A stretch of 64,000 bases of DNA from Thauera butanivorans NBRC 103042 (GCF_001591165.1 NZ_BCUG01000005.1:1-64000), one strand, 5' to 3'. Positions 8,591-17,450 are shown, counted from the stretch's first letter. Notes: generated by a model not told the origin, from the letters alone. Program-made: numbers and translations.

Positions 8591-9514
8591 ATGTTGCTGC
8601 GACGACTCAAGTCCTGGTTCAGACCGGATGGCGGAAAGGCTGCCGAGGCCAGGGCGGAAAAATTGGCGTTTGCCGTCCCGGTGCTGTGCTATCACAGTTG
8701 GACGATGGGGAGCGGGCGCTATGAAGGCGATGATCATGTTGCGCTGGCCCAGGATATCAGGCTGCTGGGCGCGCGCGGCTATCGGGTGCTGCCTTTGCCC
8801 CTGCTGGTGGAGATGCTGAAGGGTAAATGCCCGCCGGGGGTGTCGTGGGGAGAGAGGCTGGTTGGTCTGAGCTTCGACGATGGCCGGGATCATGATTTCG
8901 TCGATGTCGTCGATGAGTCGGGCCGGGTCGTGCCTTCCATGCACCGGGTGCTGGAAGAAGGGCGGGCCTGGGTGGAGGTGTGCGGCGATGGACCGATGGC
9001 GGTTTCTTTCGTCATTGCCTCGCCGGATGCGAGGCTGTTGCTGGACAGGACTTGTGGCAATGGCCTGAATCAGTGGCGGGATGACTGGTGGGCCGAGTGC
9101 GCTGCGCGTGGCTTGATCGGGATTGCGAACCATAGCTGGGATCATGTTCATGACACTTTGCCCGCGGTGCGGCAGAGGGAGAACCGCAAAGGTTCCTTTC
9201 TGGCAATAGATACTTTTGACGATGCCGAAGCCCAGATTGCCGAGGCCCAGCGCTATGTTGCCGGGCGGACGGCGGGCCGGGCTCTGCCGATCTTCGGCTA
9301 CCCCTACGGGCATGTGCCGGCGTATCTGCGGGATGAGTATTTCCCTGCCCACGGAGAGCGCATCGGTATCGAGGCAGCGTTCGGGACGGGAGGGGGCTCC
9401 GTGAGGCCGGAGTCGCCGTTATGGGATATTCCGCGTTTCGTGTGCGGTTGGCACTGGCGAAATCCCGAAGAACTTGCAGCGCTGTTGGATGCGGTCGAGA
9501 GGGGGGAGCGGTGA
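8591..9514 (+). CDS. Polysaccharide deacetylase family protein (NodB-like, CE4)
   Basis: The 307-residue protein shows CE4 motifs: VLCYHSW near the N-terminus, the metal/catalytic segment LSFDDGRDHDF, and NHSWDHVHD as the H-x3-H metal-binding motif. FGYPYGHVPAYLRDEYFP fits the R/Y active-site region. No signal peptide is evident, so it may act in the cytoplasm on a lipid-linked precursor, although a non-classical membrane association is possible. It starts 5 bp after the MBOAT gene. The substrate is unknown; an N-acetylated sugar of the exported glycan is a reasonable inference. Confidence 0.82.
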   Translation: MLLRRLKSWFRPDGGKAAEARAEKLAFAVPVLCYHSWTMGSGRYEGDDHVALAQDIRLLGARGYRVLPLPLLVEMLKGKCPPGVSWGERLVGLSFDDGRDHDFVDVVDESGRVVPSMHRVLEEGRAWVEVCGDGPMAVSFVIASPDARLLLDRTCGNGLNQWRDDWWAECAARGLIGIANHSWDHVHDTLPAVRQRENRKGSFLAIDTFDDAEAQIAEAQRYVAGRTAGRALPIFGYPYGHVPAYLRDEYFPAHGERIGIEAAFGTGGGSVRPESPLWDIPRFVCGWHWRNPEELAALLDAVERGER

Positions 9515-9516
9515 GC

Positions 9517-10182
9517 ATGCTGCGGCGCCTGGCCGGCTGTTTGTCTCCCGTGCAGCGCGCTCGTCTGCACGACTGGATTCCGCCCGCGCTATTGCGGCGC
9601 CTGCGTGCCGGCGCCGATGAGCGAGCGCATGACGGGAGCACTCAGCAGGCAACCGCGCTCTGCGCCGAGCAAGCGGCCGCGAGACCCTTTGCCGATATTC
9701 TGCTGGTGATGGAAGTCGATATGGCCGAAGCGCTGGTCGGCGATCTGTTCCGGCGCCGTTTCCGCACTGATAGTTTCCCACAGCGACCCCGGCATTTCGT
9801 GGGATTTTACCGGGGCGCTGATGGTGCTTTGCTCCCCGTCGGCTACGTCCACCATGATACCTGGAACGGGAATTCCTTGTGTGGCGGCCTTGTCATCGAT
9901 GAGCGGATGTATCGCCGTATTCCGGCCGTGGATCGGGAAGCCATTCATGCTGCGGGCGGCGTTGCTGAGGCGATGCTGCGGGGGAGTTTTGCATTGCTGG
10001 AAGCGGGACTGGTCGCCATATGGGCGCATGTCGGCAACAGGCAGTCGGAAAAGGTGTGCCACCGTGTCGGCTATCGCCGTACCGATTCGGAGTACGTGAT
10101 GGTGATCTGGCTCAGGGATGATTTGAGCGATGCCGAAAAGGCGGACTGGGTGCGGCAGATCGTGGCATATGGGCCATTCTGA
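9517..10182 (+). CDS. GNAT-like acyltransferase, hypothetical
   Basis: ATG 9517 is chosen because a purine run GGGGGGAG (9501-9508) sits 8 bases upstream; GTG 9511 overlapping the previous stop is the alternative. The 221-residue product has no membrane segment. The C-terminal half carries a GNAT-style pattern, VAIWAHVGNRQSEKVCHRVGY, split here as VAIWAHVGN and SEKVCHRVGY, where an Asn followed by Ser and a GY/GF ending mark acetyl-CoA-binding folds. An upstream strand FVGFYRG...LPVGYVHHD also suits this. The assignment is tentative. Its location between the deacetylase and the SGNH-like gene suggests a role in tailoring the same glycan. Confidence 0.55.
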   Translation: MLRRLAGCLSPVQRARLHDWIPPALLRRLRAGADERAHDGSTQQATALCAEQAAARPFADILLVMEVDMAEALVGDLFRRRFRTDSFPQRPRHFVGFYRGADGALLPVGYVHHDTWNGNSLCGGLVIDERMYRRIPAVDREAIHAAGGVAEAMLRGSFALLEAGLVAIWAHVGNRQSEKVCHRVGYRRTDSEYVMVIWLRDDLSDAEKADWVRQIVAYGPF

Positions 10183-11365
10183 GCGTCTCTGCCATCCAGG
10201 CCGTTATCGCACCGCTGTCCGCTGTTTTCTGGCAGTGGTGGCTTCGTCGTGCGCGGCTTTGTTGTCGGGGTTCTTCGTCTACGACCCGCTGATGGTGTTT
10301 CATGAACCCTGGGGGCGGTCCCGCACGCTGCACGAGAGCATGCGCCTGCAGGCGGCGGGCATCATCAACAACGTCGATTTCGATGGGCTGATATTGGGCA
10401 CGTCGATGATGGAGAATACCTCAGCGCAAGAGGCGGGCCGCTTGCTGGGGGGGCGTTTCGTCAATCTGTCGGTGACGGCGAGCGATTATTTCGAGCGCAG
10501 CCTCGTGCTGGATCATGCGATCAGACGGCGCGACGTGCGGCAGGTGATATATTCGCTGGACGCGGGGGTGTTCGGCCGGGAAGGGCACAGGATATTCCAT
10601 AAGGAAGCGTTCGATTTTCTGTACGATCGAAATCCGCTGAACGATTTTCGGGCGTACATGACGCCGAATTTTCTTGGTTGTCTGATTCGATTTTCGACGA
10701 GTGAGGAATGTGTCGGCCGGGAGGTGCCGCTGGATCGGCCTAATGCCTGGTACTGGATGCCGGAGCAGAACATGCGCTTCGGTGGTCTGGACAACTGGTT
10801 CAGGGCGCGCAACGACTGGCAGGTGAAGGCGGCATTGGCGGCCATTGCCGAGGATGCCCGACGAATTGAGGCCGGCGAGATCGACCCGCCCGATGCGGCT
10901 GCCCGCGCTAGGGCGGCAGCGGAAGCGATCGACTATGTCGACCGCTACGTGTTGCGGTTCGTGGAGGAGAATCCGCGAACGCGCTTTTATCTGTTCTTTC
11001 CGCCTTATTCGCGGATTCGTTTCGCGCAGTGGCACCAGCTCGCCTCGCTGGTGGTCGATGCGCATGAAGCCGCGGTACGCCATCTGGCGGAACGCGCAGG
11101 CAGCCTGGAGAACCTGGAGGTGCTGGGTTTCGAGGATCTGGGTTTCCCGGACGATATCGCCTGGTACAAGGATACGGGGCACTATCGCGAAGATATCGAT
11201 GAGATGATTCTCGTGGCGATGGCGGAGGGGGCGCATCGCTTGACAGGCGGCAATGTGGATGCCTATCTGGACAGGGCCCGAGCGTTGGCGATGGATTTCG
11301 ATCTGGTGGGCTTGGGACGCCGCATAAGGGTTTATCTGGAGACGGCGGATGGAACTGGGCGTTGA
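10169..11365 (+). CDS. Membrane-anchored SGNH/DltD-like protein
   Basis: The 398-residue protein overlaps the previous gene by 14 bp. One N-terminal membrane segment (about residues 17-37) leaves the remainder periplasmic. LILGTSMMEN after the anchor resembles the nucleophile block of DltD/AlgX-type SGNH proteins. Near the C-terminus WYKDTGHYRED supplies an Asp and a His spaced like a catalytic D-x2-H. Proteins of this kind act with MBOAT partners to put acyl groups on extracellular polymers (DltB-DltD, PatA-PatB, AlgI-AlgJ/X). An MBOAT gene is present upstream at 7075. The family link is inferred from motifs and context rather than strong identity. Confidence 0.6.
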   Translation: MGHSERLCHPGRYRTAVRCFLAVVASSCAALLSGFFVYDPLMVFHEPWGRSRTLHESMRLQAAGIINNVDFDGLILGTSMMENTSAQEAGRLLGGRFVNLSVTASDYFERSLVLDHAIRRRDVRQVIYSLDAGVFGREGHRIFHKEAFDFLYDRNPLNDFRAYMTPNFLGCLIRFSTSEECVGREVPLDRPNAWYWMPEQNMRFGGLDNWFRARNDWQVKAALAAIAEDARRIEAGEIDPPDAAARARAAAEAIDYVDRYVLRFVEENPRTRFYLFFPPYSRIRFAQWHQLASLVVDAHEAAVRHLAERAGSLENLEVLGFEDLGFPDDIAWYKDTGHYREDIDEMILVAMAEGAHRLTGGNVDAYLDRARALAMDFDLVGLGRRIRVYLETADGTGR

Positions 11366-13733
11366 GAACGAGGCCGGGCGCTTGCGCAAGGTCAATGTGG
11401 TTGTGCCGGTCTATAAGGGGTTCGATGCAACCGTCCGTTGCCTGCGGTCGGTACTGGCCGCGCCGGTGAGGACGCCTTTCGAGCTTGTTGTTGTAGACGA
11501 TGCGGCCCCCGAGCCCCGATTGGCGGCGTGGCTGGATGGTGAAGCGCGGGCCGGGCGGTTTACCTTGCTGCGCAACGAGCGCAATTGTGGTTTCGTCGGC
11601 TCGGTGAACCGGGGTATGGCCCTGCACCAGGATCGTGACGTGGTGCTGCTCAACAGCGATACCGAGGTTGTCAATGATTGGCTGGACCGTATCGTGCGTT
11701 GTGCCGACGCGGATCCGCGAGTGGCGACGGTGACGCCGTTCTCGAACAACGGAACGATCTGTTCATATCCTTTCGATGGTTGGCATGGGCAGGTGCCGGG
11801 CGGGCTGGGGCTGGGCGTACTGGACGGAATTTTTGCGCAGACATTGGCAGGCAAGGCCGTGGATTTGCCGACGGCGGTCGGTTTTTGCATGTTCATCCGG
11901 CGTGCATGTCTCGATACCGTCGGTGCCTTCGACGAAGAAACGTTTGGGCGCGGCTATGGGGAAGAGAACGATTTTTCCCTGCGTGCGGCCAAGGCAGGTT
12001 GGCGGAATGTGTTGTGTGCGGATGTTTTCGTATTCCACGAAGGCAGCGTGAGCTTCGGCAGCGAGCGTATCGAATTGGTGCCCAGGGCCGCCGCTGCCTT
12101 GCTGGCCCTGCATCCGGACTACGAGCAGCGTGTCTCGGCCTTCATGAAAGACGATCCGCTACGCGGTTTGCGTGATGCGATAGATCTTGCACGTGTGTCT
12201 GTGGGTGGGGATGAGGCCGAGGCGGTGTTCGTCGAGCGCCGGCTGGAATACTGCATGCGGCATCCCGTGGCGGATGCGTTGTTGCCCGATGGAGCGGACG
12301 TGCGTCCGGTCATCTTGCATGTCTGCCATAGCTGGGGTGGCGGTACGCTGCGCTGGATCGAGGATTTTGCCCGTGCCAAGGCTGATTCCCGGCATCTTTT
12401 GATCAGGATGGGGGCCAGCCAGGATGCGTTGGGTGCGCGTATCGAATTGGCGGAAGTGGGCGGATGTTGCCTGATGAGTTGGTCGCTGGCTCGGCCAATC
12501 GAGACAACGGCTGTGGCGCATGCGGATTATGCGCGGGTATTCAGGGCGATCGTCGATGGGTTTGGCGTTGCCCGGATCATTGTTTCGTCCTTGCTGGGGC
12601 ACTCGCTGGACGTATTCGATACTGATCTGCCGACGCTCGTGGTGATGCACGATTTTCATCCGTTCTGTCCGGCAATGTTTGCCTGGTTCGATGGGCCGTG
12701 CGTGTCCTGTGAGGCGGAAAGGTTGGCCGATTGTCTGGCCAGGAATCCGCACAACGTGTTGCGCGGGAAGTGTGCTCCAGCGCAGCGAATCGATTTGCGT
12801 GAAGCGTATGCACGTTGCCTTACCCGCGAAACCGTCGAGATCGTGGCGCCGAGCCGCTCTTTCCATGCTCGGTATGCCGAGCTGTTTCCGGTGCTGAGGG
12901 AGAAACCTTGGCATTGCATACCGCATGGAATCGACGTGGGAATGTTTCCAGCTTCATGCGGCCGGTACGATTTGCTGCAAGTACGGACGAACAGGCTGCG
13001 CGTGATCGTGCCTGGTCGGTTGTTGCTGCACAAGGGGGCCGAGCTGCTGCATGCAATGGCCGATGAGCTGTCGGGGTTCGCCGATGTGTTGCTGCTGGGG
13101 GCGGGAGAAGGCGGCGAGGCGTTTGCGCATATGCCGAACGTGCGTGTCATCGACAACTATGAAAGGGAAGAACTTGCCACGCATGCCGAGGCCTTCGGGG
13201 CGGACGTGGCTTTGTTGCTGTCGACCGTTGCCGAATCCTTCAGCTATACCTTGAGCGAGATGTGGGCGTTGGGCTTGCCGGTTGTGGCGACTCGGCTTGG
13301 AGCCTTCGAGGAGCGCATCCGGGATGGAGGAACGGGCTTGCTGGCCGAATGCGAATCCGGTGCGATCCTGGCTTGTCTGCGGCGGTTGGCGGACGAACCT
13401 GATCTGCTGGCGCGGATGGCCGACAACGTCAGGGGTATGCCTGTGCGCACGGTCGAGGCGATGGTCTGCGATTACGAGGCGCTGTTGTGCCGTCATTGTC
13501 CGAGCAGGGCGGGTGATGGCATCGACGGTGTTGTCAGTGCGCTGTGGCAGGCGTGTCTTCGCGAGCAAGCGGAGAATCAACAGCTCGATGCGTCGATATT
13601 GGCGTTAAAACAGAAGCTTGCCGAACAGCGTGCGCTCGTTGCGGCGATGCATGCGTCGACTTCATGGCGGATCACGCGGCCACTCAGGCTGCTGAAGGAG
13701 TGTTTGGTCGCGATGGGGGGCAGGTGGCGATGA
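11349..13733 (+). CDS. Two-domain glycosyltransferase (GT2-GT4 fusion)
   Basis: The 794-residue protein overlaps the previous gene by 17 bp. Residues about 1-265 form a GT2 (GT-A) domain: VNVVVPVYKGFDATVRCL, LVVVDDAAPE, NCGFVGSVNRGM, the DxD-type LLNSDTEV, and ENDFSLRA near its end. Residues about 320-705 form a GT4 (GT-B) domain: HVCHSWGGGTLRWIE, VVMHDFHPFCPA, IPHGIDVGMF, VIVPGRLLLHKG, and the donor-binding SYTLSEMWALGLPVVATRLGAFEE. The C-terminus has a short predicted coiled coil ending in the STSWRITRPLR motif common at the tail of surface-glycan transferases. One polypeptide could add two sugars in sequence. Confidence 0.88.
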   Translation: MELGVENEAGRLRKVNVVVPVYKGFDATVRCLRSVLAAPVRTPFELVVVDDAAPEPRLAAWLDGEARAGRFTLLRNERNCGFVGSVNRGMALHQDRDVVLLNSDTEVVNDWLDRIVRCADADPRVATVTPFSNNGTICSYPFDGWHGQVPGGLGLGVLDGIFAQTLAGKAVDLPTAVGFCMFIRRACLDTVGAFDEETFGRGYGEENDFSLRAAKAGWRNVLCADVFVFHEGSVSFGSERIELVPRAAAALLALHPDYEQRVSAFMKDDPLRGLRDAIDLARVSVGGDEAEAVFVERRLEYCMRHPVADALLPDGADVRPVILHVCHSWGGGTLRWIEDFARAKADSRHLLIRMGASQDALGARIELAEVGGCCLMSWSLARPIETTAVAHADYARVFRAIVDGFGVARIIVSSLLGHSLDVFDTDLPTLVVMHDFHPFCPAMFAWFDGPCVSCEAERLADCLARNPHNVLRGKCAPAQRIDLREAYARCLTRETVEIVAPSRSFHARYAELFPVLREKPWHCIPHGIDVGMFPASCGRYDLLQVRTNRLRVIVPGRLLLHKGAELLHAMADELSGFADVLLLGAGEGGEAFAHMPNVRVIDNYEREELATHAEAFGADVALLLSTVAESFSYTLSEMWALGLPVVATRLGAFEERIRDGGTGLLAECESGAILACLRRLADEPDLLARMADNVRGMPVRTVEAMVCDYEALLCRHCPSRAGDGIDGVVSALWQACLREQAENQQLDASILALKQKLAEQRALVAAMHASTSWRITRPLRLLKECLVAMGGRWR

Positions 13734-13795
13734 CGATTGCTCCGATCCCTGTGATCCTGGGTGGCTTCAGTCCTGTATTCTCGGGGATCCCGTGG
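13730..13795 (+). pseudogene. 5' stub of a gene truncated by the ISAs1-type insertion
   Basis: An ATG at 13730 overlaps the stop of the fusion glycosyltransferase (ATGA), matching the spacing used throughout this operon. The frame reads MTIAPIPVILGGFSPVF and then runs into the insertion sequence, where only non-native residues follow. About 17-20 native codons survive. No continuation is visible on the far side of the IS elements, so the remainder was lost or lies elsewhere. The product cannot be identified from so short a piece; another glycosyltransferase would fit the context. Confidence 0.45.
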
Positions 13796-15010
13796 CTACG
13801 CATTCATCATTTTTCGTCATCCTCGTCAGGTGCTTCGAAGCCCAGCAATGCCGCGCGAAACTCGTCGGATGTCGCGGCCAGCAGTCGCTTGGTCTTGATG
13901 CTGGTCTTGATCGAGGTATCGAGCCGGATGAGGTTGAGGGCCATGTGGCGGACCAGCGCGAGGTTGTGGGCGACGTGGCCGGAGCGGGCGCGGGCGTAGT
14001 CATCACCGAACTGAACATCGAGACACCAGTGCAGACGATTCTCGACCTCCCAGTGAGTTCTGACTGCCTGCGCGATCCGCTCGGCGTCGGCGGGCAGGCT
14101 GCTGATGTAGCACACGCGCTCGGTGCTGGTGCGATCGCCCACCGTTCGGATGCGTTCGATCACGGCGAAGCTGGCTATGTCCTTCCAGGCGGCGCCATTG
14201 TGAAGCCGATCGACGGCATCGTAGACGCGGCAGCGACGCACTTCGATCCTGCCGTGCCCGGTGCTCGTGCTCTCGTGGGTCGAAGTCGGCGTCAGCGGGC
14301 CGCGTGGGTCGAGGTTGGCGAAGATGATCGAATCGTGCAGGTTGCGGTGGTTGTCTTTCACACACAGCACGTAGTGCGCACCTCGTTCGCGGATGGTGCG
14401 CGCGATCTTGGTCTGCGTGCCCATCGCGTCGATGGTGACGATGCAGCCCTCGATGTCGAGCACCTTGAGCAGTTCGGGAATCGCTGTGATCTCGTTGGAC
14501 TTCTCCGCTGTCGCCGTCTGGCCCAGCACCACGCCCACGTTGGCCGCAAACGCGCTGACCATATGCAGCGGCGCAGCGGCCGCCTTGCTCGTGGTGCGCC
14601 GGCTCGCCTTGCCATCGATGGCAATCACCTGGTCCTTGGCCAGCGCCGGGATGAGGCCGCCGACCCAGGTGCGAAACGCCTGTTCGAACTGTTTCGGATC
14701 GAGCAGCGCGAGCACCCGCTCGAAGGTGTCGGGCGAGGCCACGCCGTAGTCCAGCCGCAGGAAACCCCGCAGCCACGGCAGCTTGGCGCGCCCCCACTGC
14801 GAGATCTCCTCGAAGTCGTCCGCACCGCTGAGCATCGCACACACGGCCACGGTGAGCAGTTCGCTCAACCTGTGCCGTGTCTGTTGCGCGTTGCGCCAGT
14901 CCTCGAGCCCCTCGAAAACCTCCACCATGTCGGCCAGCTTCCCTATGTCCATCGGTCGCCCAAAAAGACAGGAAGCTACACAAAACAAGGGCTTGTGAAC
15001 GGGGGTGTTG
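13790..15010. mobile_element. ISAs1-family insertion sequence (ends approximate)
   Basis: A complete ISAs1-type transposase gene on the minus strand lies here, facing against the glycan operon. Non-coding flanks of a few tens of bases occur on each side. I could not find convincing terminal inverted repeats or a target duplication by eye, so the limits given are approximate. It directly follows a gene stub on the left and an IS1380-type transposase fragment on the right. Confidence 0.7.
13807..14952 (-). CDS. ISAs1-family transposase
   Basis: Translation from ATG at 14952 gives 381 residues beginning MDIGKLADMVEVFEGLEDWR; an upstream in-frame start adds 12 residues. The N-terminal segment LTVAVCAMLSGADDFEEI is the usual helical domain. 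The DDE catalytic core is visible as VIAIDGKASRR, IVTIDAMGTQ and the glutamate in THWEVENRLHWCLDV. All three acidic residues and the full length are intact, so the enzyme may be active. It lies antiparallel to the glycan operon and interrupts it. Confidence 0.93.
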   Translation of the reverse strand: MDIGKLADMVEVFEGLEDWRNAQQTRHRLSELLTVAVCAMLSGADDFEEISQWGRAKLPWLRGFLRLDYGVASPDTFERVLALLDPKQFEQAFRTWVGGLIPALAKDQVIAIDGKASRRTTSKAAAAPLHMVSAFAANVGVVLGQTATAEKSNEITAIPELLKVLDIEGCIVTIDAMGTQTKIARTIRERGAHYVLCVKDNHRNLHDSIIFANLDPRGPLTPTSTHESTSTGHGRIEVRRCRVYDAVDRLHNGAAWKDIASFAVIERIRTVGDRTSTERVCYISSLPADAERIAQAVRTHWEVENRLHWCLDVQFGDDYARARSGHVAHNLALVRHMALNLIRLDTSIKTSIKTKRLLAATSDEFRAALLGFEAPDEDDEK

Positions 15011-15062
15011 CAAGTGCTTGATCGTGAACATCATTCTGGAGTGGTCAACGACAAGCGGGTAG

Positions 15063-15839
15063 CTGCGGCAGCCCTGCCTGTACCTGTTCAAGCTGCGTCT
15101 GTCGAAGAACGTCAAACGCCACATCGAGCGTCTGTTCCGAGGCTCGGGCTGGTGTGATGCGGGCCAGGGCTGGGAAGGGATCGACAGTCGGCTTGCACTC
15201 AGCGGCTGGGAAGGCACGCGCCGCGTGGTCGTACTGCGTCGCCCTTTGCAGGGCGAGCTGCTCGTCATCCAGGAGGAGGATGGCGGGCAGCAGTTGCTGG
15301 GCTTCATCGAGGCCAACCGCAAGGACGGCAAGCGCATCACCGGCTACGAGTATGCCGTGCTGGTCACCAACCTGGCGCATGAAGTCCTCTCGCTCGGCCA
15401 GCTCTACCGCGACCGGGCGGACGCGGGGGGCTGGGGCGGTTTCACCACGCACGATCTGCATCGCTGCCAGCTGTCGGCTCGCGCCGTGGCGCTGATCTAC
15501 AACTGGTGGAGCCTGTTCGTGCGCCTAGCCAACCCTGAAGCGAGACTGGAAGCCATCACGAGCCGGCCGTGGTTGATGTCCGCGGTCGGGCGGGCGACTT
15601 CCCATGCGGGTCAGACCACGATCACGCTCACCGGCCAACATGCCTATTTCGACAAGGCCCGAGAGGTGCTCATGCGCGTATCCAGCCAGCTTCAGGGTTG
15701 GTTCAGAGAGACTGCGGAGCAGTTGGGCTCTGGATCGGTCTGGATACGTTGCTGCGAGCACCTCAAGCGCACCCTCGCAGCCAACGGACCGCCCCAAGCA
15801 CTCCGTTTGCTGACCTGTCATGCCGGTGGCGTGGGGTAA
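15063..15839 (+). pseudogene. IS1380-family transposase, C-terminal fragment
   Basis: An open frame of about 258 codons without its own start begins after an in-frame TAG at 15060-15062. It reads LYLFKLRLSKNVKRHIERLF, then VVVLRRPLQGELLV, YAVLVTNL, QLYRDRADA and HDLHRCQLSARAVALIYNWW, which are hallmark blocks of the C-terminal half of IS1380-type DDE transposases. The N-terminal half with the first catalytic aspartates is missing. The loss probably accompanied insertion of the neighbouring ISAs1 element. It should be inactive. Confidence 0.82.
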
Positions 15840-15947
15840 CTGAAGTTTTTAGGTTGAACGCTAAATTGTATGAGTCCGTCGAGGCCCCGCTGCATCTCCT
15901 TTTTGCTTCCGAGGCCAGATGAGGTGACGGCCGGTGCGGTTCGAGTT
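15840..15947. other. Non-coding spacer between the IS1380 remnant and rmlC
   Basis: This 108-bp stretch holds no plausible gene. Its AT-richer first part may be the outer end of the IS1380-type element, but no inverted-repeat mate remains to confirm this. No terminator with a T-run was recognised for either converging transcript. Confidence 0.3.
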
Positions 15948-16493
15948 TTAGAATGCAGGTGCCACTGCCAGCGGCACACCCGCCGCATCCTTCGCCGATA
16001 GTTCCGGCTGACCGCCCGTCAGTGGCCAGGCGATGACCAGCGCCGGGTCGTTCCACAGCAGGCTGCATTCCGACGCTGGGTGGTAGTAGTCGGTGGTCTT
16101 GTAGAGGAAGTCGGCGGATTCGCTGAGCACGAGGAAGCCGTGGGCGAAGCCTTCGGGAATCCAGAACTGGCGGTGCGAGTCGCCGTCGAGCAGGGTGGCG
16201 ACATGCTGGCCGAAAGTGGGCGAGTTGCTGCGCATGTCCACCGCAACGTCGAATACCTTGCCCTGGGTGACGCGCACCAGTTTGCCTTGGGGGTGCTCGA
16301 GCTGATAGTGCAGGCCGCGCAGTACGCCCTTGCGGCTGCGGCTGTGGTTGTCCTGCACGAAGGCGACGCGGCGGCCGACGGCTTCATCGAAAGCGCGCTG
16401 GTTCCAGCTTTCCATGAAGAAGCCGCGGCTGTCGCCGAACACCCTGGGTTCGAGGATGAACACGTCCGGGATGGCAGTGCGGATGACGTTCAT
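15948..16493 (-). CDS. rmlC: dTDP-4-dehydrorhamnose 3,5-epimerase
   Basis: The 181-residue protein is full length for RmlC. It converts dTDP-4-keto-6-deoxyglucose to the dTDP-4-keto-L-rhamnose intermediate in the cytoplasm. Family markers are [33 protein letters not shown] with the catalytic His at residue 62, [25 protein letters not shown], and [11 protein letters not shown] carrying the active-site tyrosine. It overlaps rmlA by 4 bp (ATGA), with rmlA upstream in the same operon. rmlB and rmlD are not in this window, so the rest of the pathway must be encoded elsewhere. Confidence 0.95.
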   Translation of the reverse strand: MNVIRTAIPDVFILEPRVFGDSRGFFMESWNQRAFDEAVGRRVAFVQDNHSRSRKGVLRGLHYQLEHPQGKLVRVTQGKVFDVAVDMRSNSPTFGQHVATLLDGDSHRQFWIPEGFAHGFLVLSESADFLYKTTDYYHPASECSLLWNDPALVIAWPLTGGQPELSAKDAAGVPLAVAPAF

Positions 16494-17374
16494 GGGCGGC
16501 CTCGCTGCACTTCGCGGACGACTTGGGCGAGGTACTGCCCGTAGCCGGTCTTTTCCAGTTTCCGGGCTTCGGCAAGGACGTCGTCGATGCCGAGCCAGCC
16601 GTTGCGGAAGGCGATTTCTTCCAGGCAGGCGATTTTCATGCCCTGGCGCTTCTCGATGGTCTGGACGAAGGCAGCGGCGTCCATCAGCGAGTCGTGGGTG
16701 CCGGTGTCGAGCCAGGCGAAGCCGCGCCCGAGCAGTTCGACGTGAAGGTCGCCGCGCCGCAGGTAGGCGTTATTGACGTCGGTGATTTCCAGCTCGCCGC
16801 GCGCAGAAGGGCGCACTGAGCGGGCGATGTCGATGACGTCGTTGTCATAGAAATACAATCCGGTGACGGCATGGCTGGATTTCGGTTGTACGGGTTTTTC
16901 CTCGATCGAAACGGCTTTGCCCTGCGTATCGAATTCGACCACGCCGAAGCGTTCCGGATCGGAGACGTGATAGCCAAAGATGGTGGCGCCCTTGCTCCGC
17001 CCCGCTGCCGTGCGCAGTTGCGCACTGAACGACTGGCCGTAGAAGATGTTGTCGCCGAGGACCAGGCAGACGTTGTCTTGGCCGATGTGTTCTGCACCGA
17101 TGAGAAACGCCTGGGCAAGGCCGTCCGGGCTGGGCTGTTCGGCGTAGCTGAGGCGGATGCCGAAGCCGTCGCCGTTGCCGAGCAGGCGCTGGAAGCCTGG
17201 TAGATCGTTCGGCGTGGAAATGACCAGGACGTCACGAATCCCTGCCAGCATCAGGACTGACAGCGGGTAGTAGATCATCGGCTTGTCGTAGATCGGCAGC
17301 AACTGCTTGGAAACGCCGCGGGTGATCGGGTACAGCCGGGTGCCGGAGCCGCCAGCGAGAATGATGCCTTTCAT
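16490..17374 (-). CDS. rmlA: Glucose-1-phosphate thymidylyltransferase
   Basis: ATG at 17374 gives the classic N-terminus [18 protein letters not shown] and 294 residues, the usual RmlA length. The enzyme makes dTDP-glucose from glucose-1-phosphate and dTTP, the first step toward dTDP-L-rhamnose. The nucleotide-binding loop [34 protein letters not shown] and [12 protein letters not shown] are all present. An alternative start 12 codons upstream lacks conservation. It is divergent from the carbamoyltransferase gene, with a 140-bp shared upstream region. Confidence 0.96.
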   Translation of the reverse strand: MKGIILAGGSGTRLYPITRGVSKQLLPIYDKPMIYYPLSVLMLAGIRDVLVISTPNDLPGFQRLLGNGDGFGIRLSYAEQPSPDGLAQAFLIGAEHIGQDNVCLVLGDNIFYGQSFSAQLRTAAGRSKGATIFGYHVSDPERFGVVEFDTQGKAVSIEEKPVQPKSSHAVTGLYFYDNDVIDIARSVRPSARGELEITDVNNAYLRRGDLHVELLGRGFAWLDTGTHDSLMDAAAFVQTIEKRQGMKIACLEEIAFRNGWLGIDDVLAEARKLEKTGYGQYLAQVVREVQRGRP

Positions 17375-17450
17375 TTTGGTTCTTTCGCAGTTTGTAGGCC
17401 TGCCGTTCATTGTCGGCTACCACCGTCGATGGCGGCAAGCTGTGCCACGC

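Noticed and set aside
6418-8610. Minus-strand frame of 730 codons opposite the MBOAT gene
   Set aside because: Its composition (Gln/Arg/His-rich) and lack of motifs mark it as a shadow of the real membrane-protein genes.
13731-15062. Terminal inverted repeats and target duplication of the ISAs1 element
   Set aside because: I compared the flanks of the transposase gene on both sides and found no convincing matching pair, so exact IS ends are not claimed.
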